Shown: in pieces, positions 11,237 to 21,455 of the stretch
Position numbering within the stretch: position 1 is the stretch's first letter
Layout of the letters: each line of letters opens with the position of its first letter
Assembly: GCF_033958435.1 (NCBI RefSeq)
Contig: NC_134167.1
Coordinates: forward strand, 454,001-518,000
Length of the DNA: 64,000 nucleotides
Reading direction: 5' to 3'
From: Carettochelys insculpta
Lineage: Eukaryota > Chordata > Testudines > Carettochelyidae
Notes under the pieces: generated by a model
Seen by the model: the letters and a program-made list of their open reading frames with translations, nothing else
Told to the model about the DNA's origin: nothing
Database searches by the model: none
Translations under genes and position numbers: made by a program

Positions 11237-12323
11237 TAACAAGAGTCATCTACTTTTGGAGGAAAACTTGGTTTTCTGCCGAAAGAAGCATACATATTTG
11301 AAAACTCAATCAGCCTTCTGGTCTTTAAGAAGGACTGCATAGGCTACAGTGGGAACACACACATAGCAAAAATTATTTTGCCAATATTCTCTGTTAGCAT
11401 TCCACAGGTTATGGCCATCGGCCAAATATTGACAGATAACCTAGGGCCAGTAGCTGACTTATCCACCGAATGTAAGTTCGGAAACCTCACCCTTCAGAAG
11501 AGCCAAGGTATCCATGATGACATGAGATGAGATACATTTCAACATCTGATAAACAGACAATGGGCTTTGTAAGAAAAGGTATCCGAAAAATTGCATGGCC
11601 TTCCCTAAGCTGGATGTTGAAAACAGCAGGTGGCCCATCTGATTTGCACTTTGCAAAAAAAAGTTTCTCCAGAGTGCACTCCCTTAGCATTTATCAGAGG
11701 TAAGATACAATCTGAAGTGTATCGAGCCTGGCTGTCCAGAGATATCAAGGGCTTAAGTACAAGTATATGAGAAAATAGCTGGTAGCCAGAACTTTGTTGT
11801 TCAAAAAGCAGATGTGAGGATAGCTAAAGACAAGCCAAAAGATTGAACAGAAGCTGTGGCACAGAAGGCATTTAAATGCCTTTGAATTTTAAGAAATATC
11901 AGGCACAATGTAACTCTCTTAGGAAAAATACTTTTATTTTCCTATTTTTGAATTCACCAGTACAGCTTCAAAGGTCACTGGTTCTTGAAAATGGGGACAA
12001 AAGAATACAAATTTTGTTGCCTATTATGAAGCTAAATGCACAGTCTATGGCTACTTACAATATTTATGATAAATTCAATCCATCACTTAGGAAGAGAACA
12101 GAATCGATTAGAATAGGACTGATGGCAAACAGATCACCTCAATAGAATATAAAAGAATTAATATAGGATAAAAATGTCATTAATCTCAGTAGATTTACTG
12201 CAGTCCTTTAAGTCCCAGTTTTGGCAAAGACGAAGCAGAATATTCTAAGTAACTAATTGGTCTAATTAACTTATGCTAATAACGCTCCCTTATCAAAAAA
12301 TTTAAATGTCTCATCAAATTAAC
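11237..12323. other. unassigned stretch
   Basis: No repeat or gene recognised. Short overlapping frames on the minus strand at 11459-11690 look like chance. Confidence 0.45.
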
Positions 12324-12367
12324 ACACAAGCTTTATTATTATTATTAATTATTATTAAAGCTTGTGT
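12324..12367. repeat. 44-bp palindrome with TTA/TAA core
   Basis: ACACAAGC at 12324-12331 pairs with GCTTGTGT at 12360-12367, and the interior is a run of TTA/TAA units that continues the pairing (AAGCTTTA ... TAAAGCTT). On one strand this gives an almost perfect cruciform. It lies about 170 bp from the 3' end of the CR1 copy. Confidence 0.8.
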
Positions 12368-12625
12368 AGTGACAGAAGGAAGTATGAGCTAGATGATTTC
12401 CAAAGCTGGGAGAAGTTACCATCTCTATATTAAAAAGCTCAGCCACTGAGATGCTCTGTGCCTCAAGAAGAGGCCACATGGGAAAGTTTTGGACTTTTTC
12501 TCCTCCAAATGTAATTATTAAATAAATGCACAAACTACATAGAATTATAGAAGAGTAGGACTGGAAGGGACCTCGAGAGGCCATCGAGTCCAGCCCCCTG
12601 CCCTCATGGCAGGACCAAGCACTTT

Positions 12626-13116
12626 CTAGACCATCCCTGAAAGCCATCTATCTAACCTCTTCTTAAATAGCTCCAGTGATGGAGATTCTACCACCTCCCT
12701 TGGCAATTCGTTCCAGTGTTTGATCACCCTGACAGTTAGGAACTTTTTCCTAATGTCCAACCTGAACCTCCCCTGCTGCAATTTCAGTCCATTGCCTCTT
12801 GTTTTATCCTCAGAGGCAAGGAAGAACAAGTTCCCTCCCTCTGCCTTATGACACCCTTTTAGATACCTGAAAACTGCTATCATGTCCCCCCTGAATTTTC
12901 TCTTTTCCAAACTAAACAAGCCCAATTCTTTCAGCCTTTCTTCATAGGTCATGTTCTCTAGACCTTTGATCATTCTCGTTGCTCTCCTCTGGACCCTCTC
13001 CAATTTCTCCACGTCCTTCCTGAACTGTGGTGCCCAGAACTGGACACAATACTCCAGCTGAGGCCTAACAAGCGCAGAGTAGAGCGGGACAATGACTTCT
13101 CGTGTCTTGTTCACAA
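12626..13116 (-). pseudogene. CR1-A RT C-terminal part
   Basis: The minus-strand frame reads '[20 protein letters not shown]', then '[20 protein letters not shown]' and '[17 protein letters not shown]', the standard C-terminal blocks of CR1-type reverse transcriptases. It ends with '[12 protein letters not shown]' and a stop at about 12626. It is well preserved, with no internal stop over about 160 codons, so this copy is fairly young. Its ATG-like start is an artefact of the LTR junction; the true upstream coding part is at 14262-14965. Confidence 0.88.
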
Positions 13117-13121
13117 CACAC
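13117..13121. other. left target duplication of the solo LTR (CACAC)
   Basis: CACAC precedes the TG of the LTR and recurs directly after its CA at 14262-14266. The CR1 reads through (gttcacaa-CACAC-ctgttaatg) when one copy and the LTR are removed. Confidence 0.85.
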
Positions 13122-13568
13122 TGTAGCCAGACAAAGTCTTCCCCTTACAAGCCAGCTTGCTCGCTGCCCCCCGCCACTGAGAAGCACACAGGGCACGGAA
13201 ACGGCTGCTGACAGCACAGTCTTTGATGCCCTCATTGAGGCCCAGATGTGCTAGCTTATCGTGACCCTGAGAAGCAGAAAGTACAGCTAGAAGGCTAACA
13301 GGCCTAACTGTCAACATGAGAGAGGGGGAGAACCCTCAAGAAATCACCCCAGCTGGCATTGATCGATATGATGCACACACACATATCACCCCAGAAGGGG
13401 AAGTGCCCTGCCCACACAAAAGAATGTCCTGTACTCCTAAATTGCTTATCTCTTGTCTTACAAGTGCAAACTAAGTAAGAAATGCCCTTGTAACAAACTG
13501 GCATCACAAAGACAGACCAGTATGATCTGGCACCATAGATAAGAAAGAGAATACGTAACCCAAAAGGG

Positions 13569-13578
13569 GTATAAAAGG
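13569..13578 (+). promoter_or_regulatory. LTR TATA box
   Basis: 'gtataaaagg' is a strong TATA match in the expected place within the LTR, about 450 bp from its 5' end. Transcription would start roughly 25-30 bp downstream, near 13600. Confidence 0.65.
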
Positions 13579-13958
13579 TGGGTCCAGCAGAACTCTAACT
13601 TTGAGTGCATTCCACCAACTACCTGCTGGTCGGGTCAGGTGATTGCCTCCCGAGGTCCACAGCTGGGGACGCCCAACCTCGTATTCGTCTTTCCGCGGAA
13701 TTGAGTGACCGATCCAGCTTGGCTACGCTGGTATCGAGAGACGCAGAGAGGGTAAGATACACCCATGCTAGGTCCCCGACTTTTTTTTTGTGCACAGCTA
13801 AAGAATTAGAGCTCTGTAACTAGTGTCAAGATATCGTGTTAGATGGTAACAGATATCTTTGTATTGGATTGTAACGTAACTTGTTAACACCTGTACTTTG
13901 CTAGCATATAAGAAGTAAACAATAGCCTTTTGTAACCGTATGCTTATAACTGTAGCTT

Positions 13959-13964
13959 AATAAA
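13959..13964 (+). terminator. LTR polyadenylation signal
   Basis: AATAAA is followed by a T-rich stretch at about 13990-14010. The distance from the TATA box implies an R region of more than 350 bp, which would be long for a retroviral LTR; this is inference from the two signals only. Confidence 0.55.
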
Positions 13965-14044
13965 ATTGTAACTAGTTAAGATCCAAGCCTAACTATTTTG
14001 TTAACCCTTTTGTTACTGCAACACAGCCGGCACAACAAAAGAAC

Positions 14045-14062
14045 TGTAACCGTTTGGTTACA
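14045..14062. repeat. perfect inverted repeat in the LTR U5 region
   Basis: TGTAACC (14045-14051) and GGTTACA (14056-14062) are separated by four bases. It is part of a cluster of GTAAC motifs extending from 13815 to 14062. Confidence 0.75.
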
Positions 14063-14261
14063 AAAGCCTGGCCGTGGGTCAGAGAACTAGTAGGTCCCTG
14101 CTCTAACAGTAAAAAACTGGGTTGCTTAGGACCCAGTGGAATTCATCAGCCTGTCTTGGCTGCTTGCAGCGACGAGCTCTCTGCTCTTGTAGTTTTAAAC
14201 TTGGATGATAACAAGGGCATAGTTGGTACCTCACCGCACATTACCCAGCCACCGGCTAACA

Positions 14262-14965
14262 CACACCTGTTAATGCATCCTAGAATCATGTTTGCCTTTT
14301 TCGCAACAGCATCACACTGTTGACTCATATTTCGCTTGTGGTCCATTATAACCCCTAGATCCCTTTCTTCTGTACTCATTCCTAGGCAGTCCTTTCCCAT
14401 TCTGTATGTGTGACACTGATTGTTCCTTCCTAAGTGGAGCACTTTGCACTTGTCCTTATTAAACTTCACCCTGTTTACCTCAGACCATTTCTCCAGTTTA
14501 TCCAGATCCTTTTGAATTATGACCCTATCCTCCAAAGAAGTTGCAACCCCTCCCAGCTTGGTATCATCTGCAAACTTAATAAGTGTACTTTCTATGTCAA
14601 TATCTAAATCGTTAATGAAGATATTGAACAGAACCGGTCCTAAAACAGACCCCTGCGGAACCCCACTAGTTATACTTCTCCAGCAGGATTGAAAACCATT
14701 AATAACTACTCTCTGGGTATGGTTATCCAGCCAGTTGTTCGCCCACCTTATAGTAGCCCCATCTAAGTTGTATTTGCATAGTTTATTGGTAAGTATATTA
14801 TGTGAGACCGTGTCACATGCTTTACTGAAGTCTAGGTATACCACAGCCACCGCTTCTCCCTTATCCACAAGGCTCGTTATTCTACCAAAGGAAGCTATTA
14901 GATTGGTCTGACATGATCTGGTTTTAACAAAACCATGCATAAACCAGTTAGATATTTTTAAAATG
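14262..14965 (-). pseudogene. CR1-A RT palm region
   Basis: The minus-strand frame reads 'HGFVKTRSCQTNLI', 'VVYLDFSKACDTV' (palm motif A), '[18 protein letters not shown]' (motif B) and 'FADDTKLGG' (motif C, catalytic aspartates present). It then passes 'KKANMILGCINRCV' and reaches the LTR at 14261. The open frame continues about 37 codons into the LTR, so its last residues are LTR-encoded and not part of the transposon. The RT of CR1 copies its own RNA at a nick; here the N-terminal part is missing and the C-terminal part is displaced by the insertion. Confidence 0.9.
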
Positions 14966-15989
14966 TGCATCAGGCATCAGAAAACATTGGAGCTGTCATC
15001 ATGGATGAAACTGGTATGTCTTCTTATCCAGGAGCCTATGCTGGACAGTGCCAGTACCAGCTGCATCAGAGGAAGACTCAAAAATCTACCCAGTAGGCCA
15101 ACTGTAAGATACTCCAGGAGCAGGCTAGATTTGTTTCAAATCCATGTGACATGGATGGCAAAGACTACACTCAGTTTGGGGCAAGCATACCCATCTCCCT
15201 TCAGGGAACAGAGGAGGGGCCATGTAATTCCCAACCCATGCCTGTATGTCACCGTCAGACATGAAGCGGTATGGCCCACTGGCCAGAATCAGTAAACTTG
15301 CCCCAGTTCTCAAGGCTGTGCAGCACCTTGGTTAGAGGCAGGAGACGAGAGGTTCACATCACTGGCAGAGGCCCAGGCCCTCCCTCTCCACTGGACTTAA
15401 GCCTAGAGCCCTATTAGTGGCTGTTGCTCAAAACTCTGAGTCAGTAGGGAAAAGCACCAACCACAACACACTAAATTCTAGCTTTGATTCACTCATCGGC
15501 TATCTGTTGCCTGCCCCTGGTGTACTGCCTACCATTGTCCCCACAGCTGCTGTCTTGCCTCTCTAGTCCACGCGCTGCCCCTTCACTGATCACCTGGTGA
15601 TCAATTTTTTCAGCTGAGTCAGATGGAAGCTGAGCAAAAGGTATAACGAAAAGTTACGTCATGGACCTCTCAGCAATCTCTCTCAGCTAGGCACACTGAT
15701 CATACTTTGTATTTGAATTAGAACAGATGTCACCTTGTCCCAGAAATTGCTCATTAAACTGGTTCCGTTTCTTCTCTTTAGTGAAATCTGTTCTGTCTGT
15801 CAGAAAAAAAGCCGAGTCTCAAAGTGATGAAAAAAGGGAGGTCTCCCAAAGAGGACCGATTCATTACATGGGGTCAGAGCTGTTTTTCCTAAAATCCAAA
15901 CTCATTTAAAGAGGAACAGTAGTACACACCAAAGACAATGATTCCTTGGAAGCTGCTGGCATGATGTCAATGGGGAAACACTATCACTG
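14966..15989. other. unassigned stretch
   Basis: No gene or repeat recognised with confidence. Short frames on both strands are not supported by motifs. Confidence 0.45.
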
Positions 15990-16650
15990 GGGTTTACTAA
16001 GTTCTGGGGCATCCCTAGGGACTAGCTCTCCACCAGTCTGACTCTCCTGGCTTCCGTCTCTCTCTCAATTCAACTGCTCGCTCTGAGTGACTCCAGGCGC
16101 ATCCTCTTTGCGGCTTAGCCTTTGGTCTGGTAACTGTCTGGAGCTCTCCCCTTCTAGGGTTCCAAAGTCGCATTGGATGCTCTGCCTGAGGCAGTCTCAC
16201 TCCACAGCCCAGATCATTCCATTTTGCCAGCAGCTGGTAGAACCCAGGCCAGTCGTTTACTCTGGTTTCAGCCCAGGGACCTTCTCAAACCCTGTTTCTG
16301 TTCCCCTGAGCTTTCTCCTACCTCCCCTTGCTCCATTTTCTCGCCTCTCTCCAGGGTTACCACTGCAGCCTTCTCTGCTCCCTGTGGCCACTTTACACTC
16401 CCTCAGGTTCTTGCTGGAGTCCATGTGCCTTGGAAGGATTGAGGGTTTACTCCCCTTTAGGGCTCCTCTTTGTCTCAATTCTTGTCTAAGGACTGACTAC
16501 AGAGTTCCTTCCTGAAGGCAATTCTTGTGCTTCACTTCCTGGTTTTATACCAGCTCAGCATACCCCTACGCGGCAGGGCTTCATTTTCAGTTTGTTAGGC
16601 TCGACTTTCTTCCAGGTACAACCTGTCACAGGGTTAAGTTGAACCTATTT
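15990..16650 (-). mobile_element. possible LTR fragment, reverse
   Basis: On the minus strand a TATA-like box ('gtataaaacc', complement of text at about 16543-16552) is preceded by a G/C-rich block and followed by a long C/T-rich region on the plus strand. The upstream text 'aaccctgtgacagg' resembles the start of reptile LTRs. Neither end nor a target duplication could be fixed. The overlapping frames here (for example 16087-16515) come from the low-complexity C/T-rich sequence. Confidence 0.28.
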
Positions 16651-16898
16651 GCCCACTTTGTGGGGGTAGACACCCTGTCGTGCTGGCCATAAGATTTTTT
16701 GAAGCAAAGCACGGTGTATGTTTAAAAATACAGTAGTCAGAAAAGCAGTTGCATGCTCAAAATACAAAGCCACTAAGTGGAAGGAAATCCTCGTCCATGG
16801 AGAGGACAAGCATGTAGCCTATGTACCAATGAAGTCCCACTTCAGTGACACATCGGCCTTTGGCGAGCTCTCTGAGTAGAAGTGAATGTCACTCAAAG

Positions 16899-16990
16899 GC
16901 CTCGATTCAGCAAAGCACTTATGTGTCTGTGAAGCTAAGAGGACTTAAATAAGTGCTTAGAGTTAAGCATGCTTTGCTGAACTGGGACGG
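16899..16990. repeat. palindromic dispersed repeat ('attcagcaaagcactta' type)
   Basis: The left half 'gattcagcaaagcacttatg' pairs with the right half 'taagcatgctttgctgaact'. This self-complementary unit is a common old repeat in sauropsid DNA as far as I recall; a half unit occurs again near 48240-48295. No duplication was seen. Confidence 0.5.
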
Positions 16991-19900
16991 ATAGATGTTG
17001 CAGGTCTTAAGTCCCATGACTGAATAGAACCAGAATATGTGATTTTGAGTTCATTTCCTTTCTTTCTTGCATGCAAATCAATAAAATAGGCAGCTGCTTT
17101 CAGACTCCCTTTACAGTAACAAGATAAGAAAGGGGACAACTCCTGGGGCCAGAGACAAGGAGGCCAACAATTGCCTCTCTCAGCGTACAGTCACCTACAT
17201 GCAGGTACAGAGCCAAACGCTGTCTGCAATACCAAACCCAGAAAGAACACAGCTTGACTGTTACCTAGGTAACATCTACAATGCTGGCGGTCAGCAAAGC
17301 TATCTTTTGGACTCGTATGCAGAACAAATTTGATCCAGGTGTCATGGAGAGAGAGAAATTTATGGCACCCAGTAAGTCCTTTATCTTTCAGAGTCACTTT
17401 TCTGACTGTAACTATATTTTAAATTGTAACCAGAGAGCGCCAGAGATGATGTTAAAATGAAAAAGTCCCCTGGCTACTTTCCCTCCTTCACTGACCAAAA
17501 TGTCAAAAGCACTCAGACTGATGCAGAAATAACAAGCAAGGAACAACTTTCATCATGCCTTACCCATAGTGGCTGCCAAGCAATATGGCAACAGCTAATT
17601 TTTGTAAGAAACAGTGACTAACAGAGATTCAGGGCATCAGGAGGAGTTGAGAGAAGGGAGGATTAAGAAGAGCGATTCCAGCTCTGGCTGAGCCTATTGT
17701 GTAGGAAGTCTGGAGCTAGTGATCCCAAATTTCAGCTCACTGGCATCCGTTTACATTGATGCTGTTCCAAGGGCATCAGAATTACTCCTGATTTGAACCC
17801 ACAAGGCTATTTGGCACCAGGCCAGCTTCTGCTCTCTGGTCCAGATGCAGTTAGTTCCAATTTATAAACAATGTGAATGGACAAACATTTTTTCCCCAGC
17901 TCTATCTGTTCCTTGAGCCTTACCAAACCTCTGACTTTCATCACTGCGTGTGTGCTGTTGAAAGCCTTGTGCAGAATTTTACTTTCTCTTCCATGTGTTC
18001 TGATTTCATACTGATACTGCAAAGATCTGCACTCGTTACTCCTCCCCCAGCTAACCAAATGGCACAATTGCGCTGCACTCCCCTCCCTGCTTCGTCAGCC
18101 AACACCATCCTCATCACAGCTGATGCTGGTGCAAGAACCTTCTCCTCTGCAGTGCTTCACATCTGGACCTCCTATCCATCGTTACACAATTAAAGTGCAC
18201 TCTTTTCCCCCTATAGCCACTCTACTTTGACATGACATATCTATTTCTATAAGGCATTCAGAAATGCAGTCCACATAGAAGGAGCTATGTACAAACCTGC
18301 ATTGTAATGTACTCCCTGCTGAATTTCCATAGCGTGTATACAAATGAAAAAAACTTATAACGGGATCCAGAAGAGCCACTGGGGAACACCTACAGCACCT
18401 CTCAAATGAGGACCTCAAAGTAGTGTTATTAATTAAAGAAACAACCCCTTACTAGCTTATTAGCCCCTTATTAGCCACATAGTACAGTTGAGATAACAGA
18501 TTAGTGACTCCATAACACGTTCCAGCATTTCAGTGGCAAAGCCAGAATAGGAATACACAAAGGTGCCCTCTTCTGAAGCTTTGATGGGAAGTTACATCCA
18601 CCCCTTCCTATTTCCAGGACTCCTGACAAAGAGGGAGGAAACTCAGCAATGAAAGATATTGAGAACACACATGCACCATTCTATTATCCTATTGATGGCC
18701 AAGAGTTCAGCTCTGCAATAAAACTCATCAAGAGCGGGGACTGCCAACTGCTTTTGGTCCTAAAGCAACCAAGTAAAGGAAATACTTGTTAGGTGTTAGA
18801 CTGGCTTTTTTGGTCACTTCTCAGATAATGGACGGCTACTTCTGGGATGACTTAGAGGCATGTTCACTCCCCTCTGATGACTGAAACATCGTCTGTTCCT
18901 CCATAAATCACCATCGGAGATACTTGGAGACTCAGAAGCAGAGTGGCTACTGTAAATCAATAACCTGAATGAAGGAATCCAAGCTGACAGTGTCACTCCT
19001 AGTTTGCATGCACCCATACAAAAGAGAAGCACCTGTAGAGTCTCTCTGGGAAATTATGAACTCACAGTTACATGCTGAGTGTTTATCAAGGGCCTCTCAT
19101 TCTGAAGAATAAGACTGGGGATTCACAAAGGTATTTAGATGCAGAATGACCAGAATCCTGCATTCGTAAAGGGACAGCCCCATATTTGCACCCTCCTGCA
19201 AGTGTCCTGACTTTTTTCTTAAAAATGGACAAATTCCCCCATGTATTTTTTCTCCTCCACATCAGTACTGGCAGATCCCCGCTCATCAGCCACCCGGAGA
19301 ATCACTGGATAACCATAGGGATGGGTGTGCAATGCTGGTGGTGAGATGAAGTTGTAGCATGTGGACCCAGCCACTCCTCCTGCTGGGCCATCAGTGCAGC
19401 CCACACTGTGAGGCTCTTGGCCAGCAGGATCCCATTCCCAGATCCCATTTCTGGCTGGTACTTGCTGCAAGCTGCAGTGGCCAGCAAGTGCCAGCAGGCA
19501 CCAGGAAGTGGCTGGTTATGCACTGCCTTTGCTGCCCACTCGTTGGCCCTTTATGTGCTCTCCCCTTCCCTGCTTTGCCCCTTCACCCCCCCAACCCTGC
19601 TACTCCTCCATATCCCACCCCTGCAGGGCACTGTCCCATTCCCAGTGCTGTGCGGCAAACCAGCCCCTGGTTGGATTGCTTAGCTCACCAACAAACTGGC
19701 CCACAGGCTCCTTCCAATTACCCAGAATTTCTTTTTAATGGAAGCTCAGTCAACTTCATGTTAACTATGCAGTACAATTGTTCAAATTAGGATTGATGTT
19801 TAACCCAGTTGAATACGAGTGATTTTACCATGTGTCCTGCGTTCAGCATCGGGAAATACGATTACTCTAATTGGGATTTTAATTCCCTCTGAAACCAATG

Positions 19901-20280
19901 AGTTGGGCACTTGAATATCCTTGTGAAGCCCCGTTCCCAAAGCATTTTACTGATGTATATAGATAGGGATCACTCATCCAACAATGAAAGCACAGCCACT
20001 TACACAACAAAACATGACAGGCACTCTCTAGAAACCCACACAACAGATGGCAGGGGGAGGCGGGGGCACAGTGGGTGGAGAGATACACTGGTCATCCTAC
20101 TAGATTTTTTTTCCTGTGCAACAGCTCTTGCAACCAATTGATTTGCTTTGCTTATTTCTCTTTTCCAGAGTTTTGCTATGCTAATGATGCTTTGATGTCA
20201 ATTCTCCTATCCAAAGTGTTTTTTCTTTAAAAAATTGGATTTTTTGTTTGTTTGTTTAAAAAGTACCAAGCAAGAAAATA
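16991..20280. other. unassigned stretch
   Basis: More than 3 kb with no gene. The text at about 17745-17800 ('agaattactcctgatttgaa') resembles another old palindromic repeat. The C-rich part at 19500-19680 gives overlapping frames up to 143 codons without recognisable domains. Confidence 0.4.
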
Positions 20281-20625
20281 AAATGTAACTCTCCTGCCAG
20301 GCAGAGCCAACAGCAGCCAGGGTTGTGTCAAGAAACAGGGTTCCTCTCCAGCCATCCAACACAGAACTGGCTCAACCCCCAACCCAATAGCTGAGAAAAA
20401 TCACAACCCTCCCTGGTGCTTCCCAACTCACAAGCACAAAGTTGAGCATAGAAAATAAATTTTTAATAAAAGGGAGGGAAGTAACATGGCCTTAATTTTG
20501 GAAACCACCACAAAGAGGCTCTTAGACATAAAACAGGAGTAAAAGTCCCACCCCAAATTGGTTGGGCAAGGTCCTTTTCCTCTCAGATTCTTAAGTCCAG
20601 CAACCTAGATGTCCTCTTCACATGT
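20281..20625. repeat. possible LTR-like dispersed repeat, family not identified
   Basis: The stretch 'gccaggcagagccaacagca' through 'aaataaatttttaataaaag' has the look of an interspersed element, with a compact A/T-rich polyA-like zone and conserved-looking flanks. I cannot show ends or duplications, so this is only a suspicion. Confidence 0.2.
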
Positions 20626-21344
20626 CCTACCCTTCACTGCACCTCACTAACTGCCCATGGTCAAAGCAGTACCAGAGTCCAGAGGTGCACCCACAGAGCT
20701 CACACCCCCTCCTGAGTGCTCACCCTGTTAGTCACTCGCTATCTGCTTGCTCACTATGCTCTGCCACTGCCCTACTCATGACATCTCTCCACTGCCTCCC
20801 CGCTGGCCACTCACAACAGCCCTACAGGCTGGCTGTCACCATCTGGTGCCATCCACTTCTTGACTGTAACTTTTGCTTATGAGTCTCATGTGATTTCAAC
20901 TCTTAGTAAGTTGGGTAGAAGAATTGTCTCCAACACAGTTAGATAAGAAAGAGGAACGTAAAGATGCCCATTAACACTGTTCTTTAAACAGTGGGGGAAG
21001 GGGTTAGGGAACAGGTCAAACCAGTCCAGGCAAAGGAGGGTATGTAGCCTCCTGACCAGAACATTCTCTCACCACTCTCCTCTTGTAGATCTCTGAAAGT
21101 TAAGCCCCTCCTTAGCAAGGTTCTCTCTGCTACCTGAGAGTCCTTCCCTTTAGAGCGTACTGAACACTGTCCAGCTCTTCTGCATTCCCATGAAACTATG
21201 AAGACTGGTAATCATATTTCCATTATCCTGACACTGAATACAAATATAGCTGATGTGCCACAAATCAATTGATTACAGTAAGCAAAATTCCACTCCATTT
21301 GCTGAATATTTAACAAACCTGAGCAATGTAGGTGCATCTGACCA
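20626..21344. other. unassigned stretch
   Basis: Nothing recognised. Overlapping short frames have no motif. Confidence 0.4.
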
Positions 21345-21455
21345 ACTGGGTCTTTTGCCCACAAAAACTTATGTTCCAATACACCTGTTATTCTGTAGGG
21401 TGCTACAGGACTTCTTGCTGTTTTTGCAGATACAGACTAGCAAATCTACCCATCA
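21345..21455 (+). mobile_element. old PLE 3'-end fragment
   Basis: The order 'actgggtcttttgcccacaa', 'acttatgttcc', 'gtagggtgctacaggacttc', 'ttgctgtttttgcagatacagact' matches the PLE 3' end and its outer tail, with many substitutions. It is more diverged than the other copies, so it is an older insertion. Confidence 0.65.

Larger units (their letters stand above)
13122..14261 (+). mobile_element. solo LTR (1,140 bp) in CR1-A
   Basis: The element starts TGTAGCC and ends GGCTAACA, so it has TG...CA termini with short inverted ends, and it is flanked by a 5-bp duplication CACAC. On the plus strand it has a TATA box at 13570 and an AATAAA signal at 13959, the order expected of U3-R-U5. No internal retroviral sequence and no second LTR are present, so it is best read as a solo LTR left by recombination. 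A 5-bp duplication fits many retroviruses and some Gypsy elements; the family was not identified. The retained open frames have no viral protein motif. Confidence 0.85.
12540..14965 (-). mobile_element. CR1 LINE copy A, 5'-truncated, split by a solo LTR
   Basis: On the minus strand the CR1 runs from about 14965 down to its 3' end at 12540. It encodes the RT palm, the thumb-like region and the C-terminal region, then the usual CR1 3' UTR (complement of 'ggactggaagggacctcgag') and an ATTCTATG-type terminus, as expected for CR1, which lacks a poly-A tail. The sequence between 13122 and 14261 is an inserted LTR; removing one CACAC joins the two CR1 parts without loss. The 5' border near 14965 is approximate. 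Confidence 0.9.

Noticed and set aside
13605..13823. Open frame downstream of the LTR TATA box as a viral leader peptide
   Set aside because: Short, no motif, and within the LTR R region; no evidence for translation.
14146..14970. Single 274-codon open frame on the minus strand as one gene
   Set aside because: The first 236 codons are CR1 RT and the rest reads into the inserted LTR; it is a chimera made by the insertion.
16087..16515. 142-codon serine/leucine-rich frame as a secreted protein
   Set aside because: Overlaps an 89-codon frame and a reverse frame in C/T-rich, LTR-like sequence.
19359..19790. 143-codon frame in C-rich sequence
   Set aside because: Low-complexity composition, three overlapping frames, no recognisable domain or splice context.
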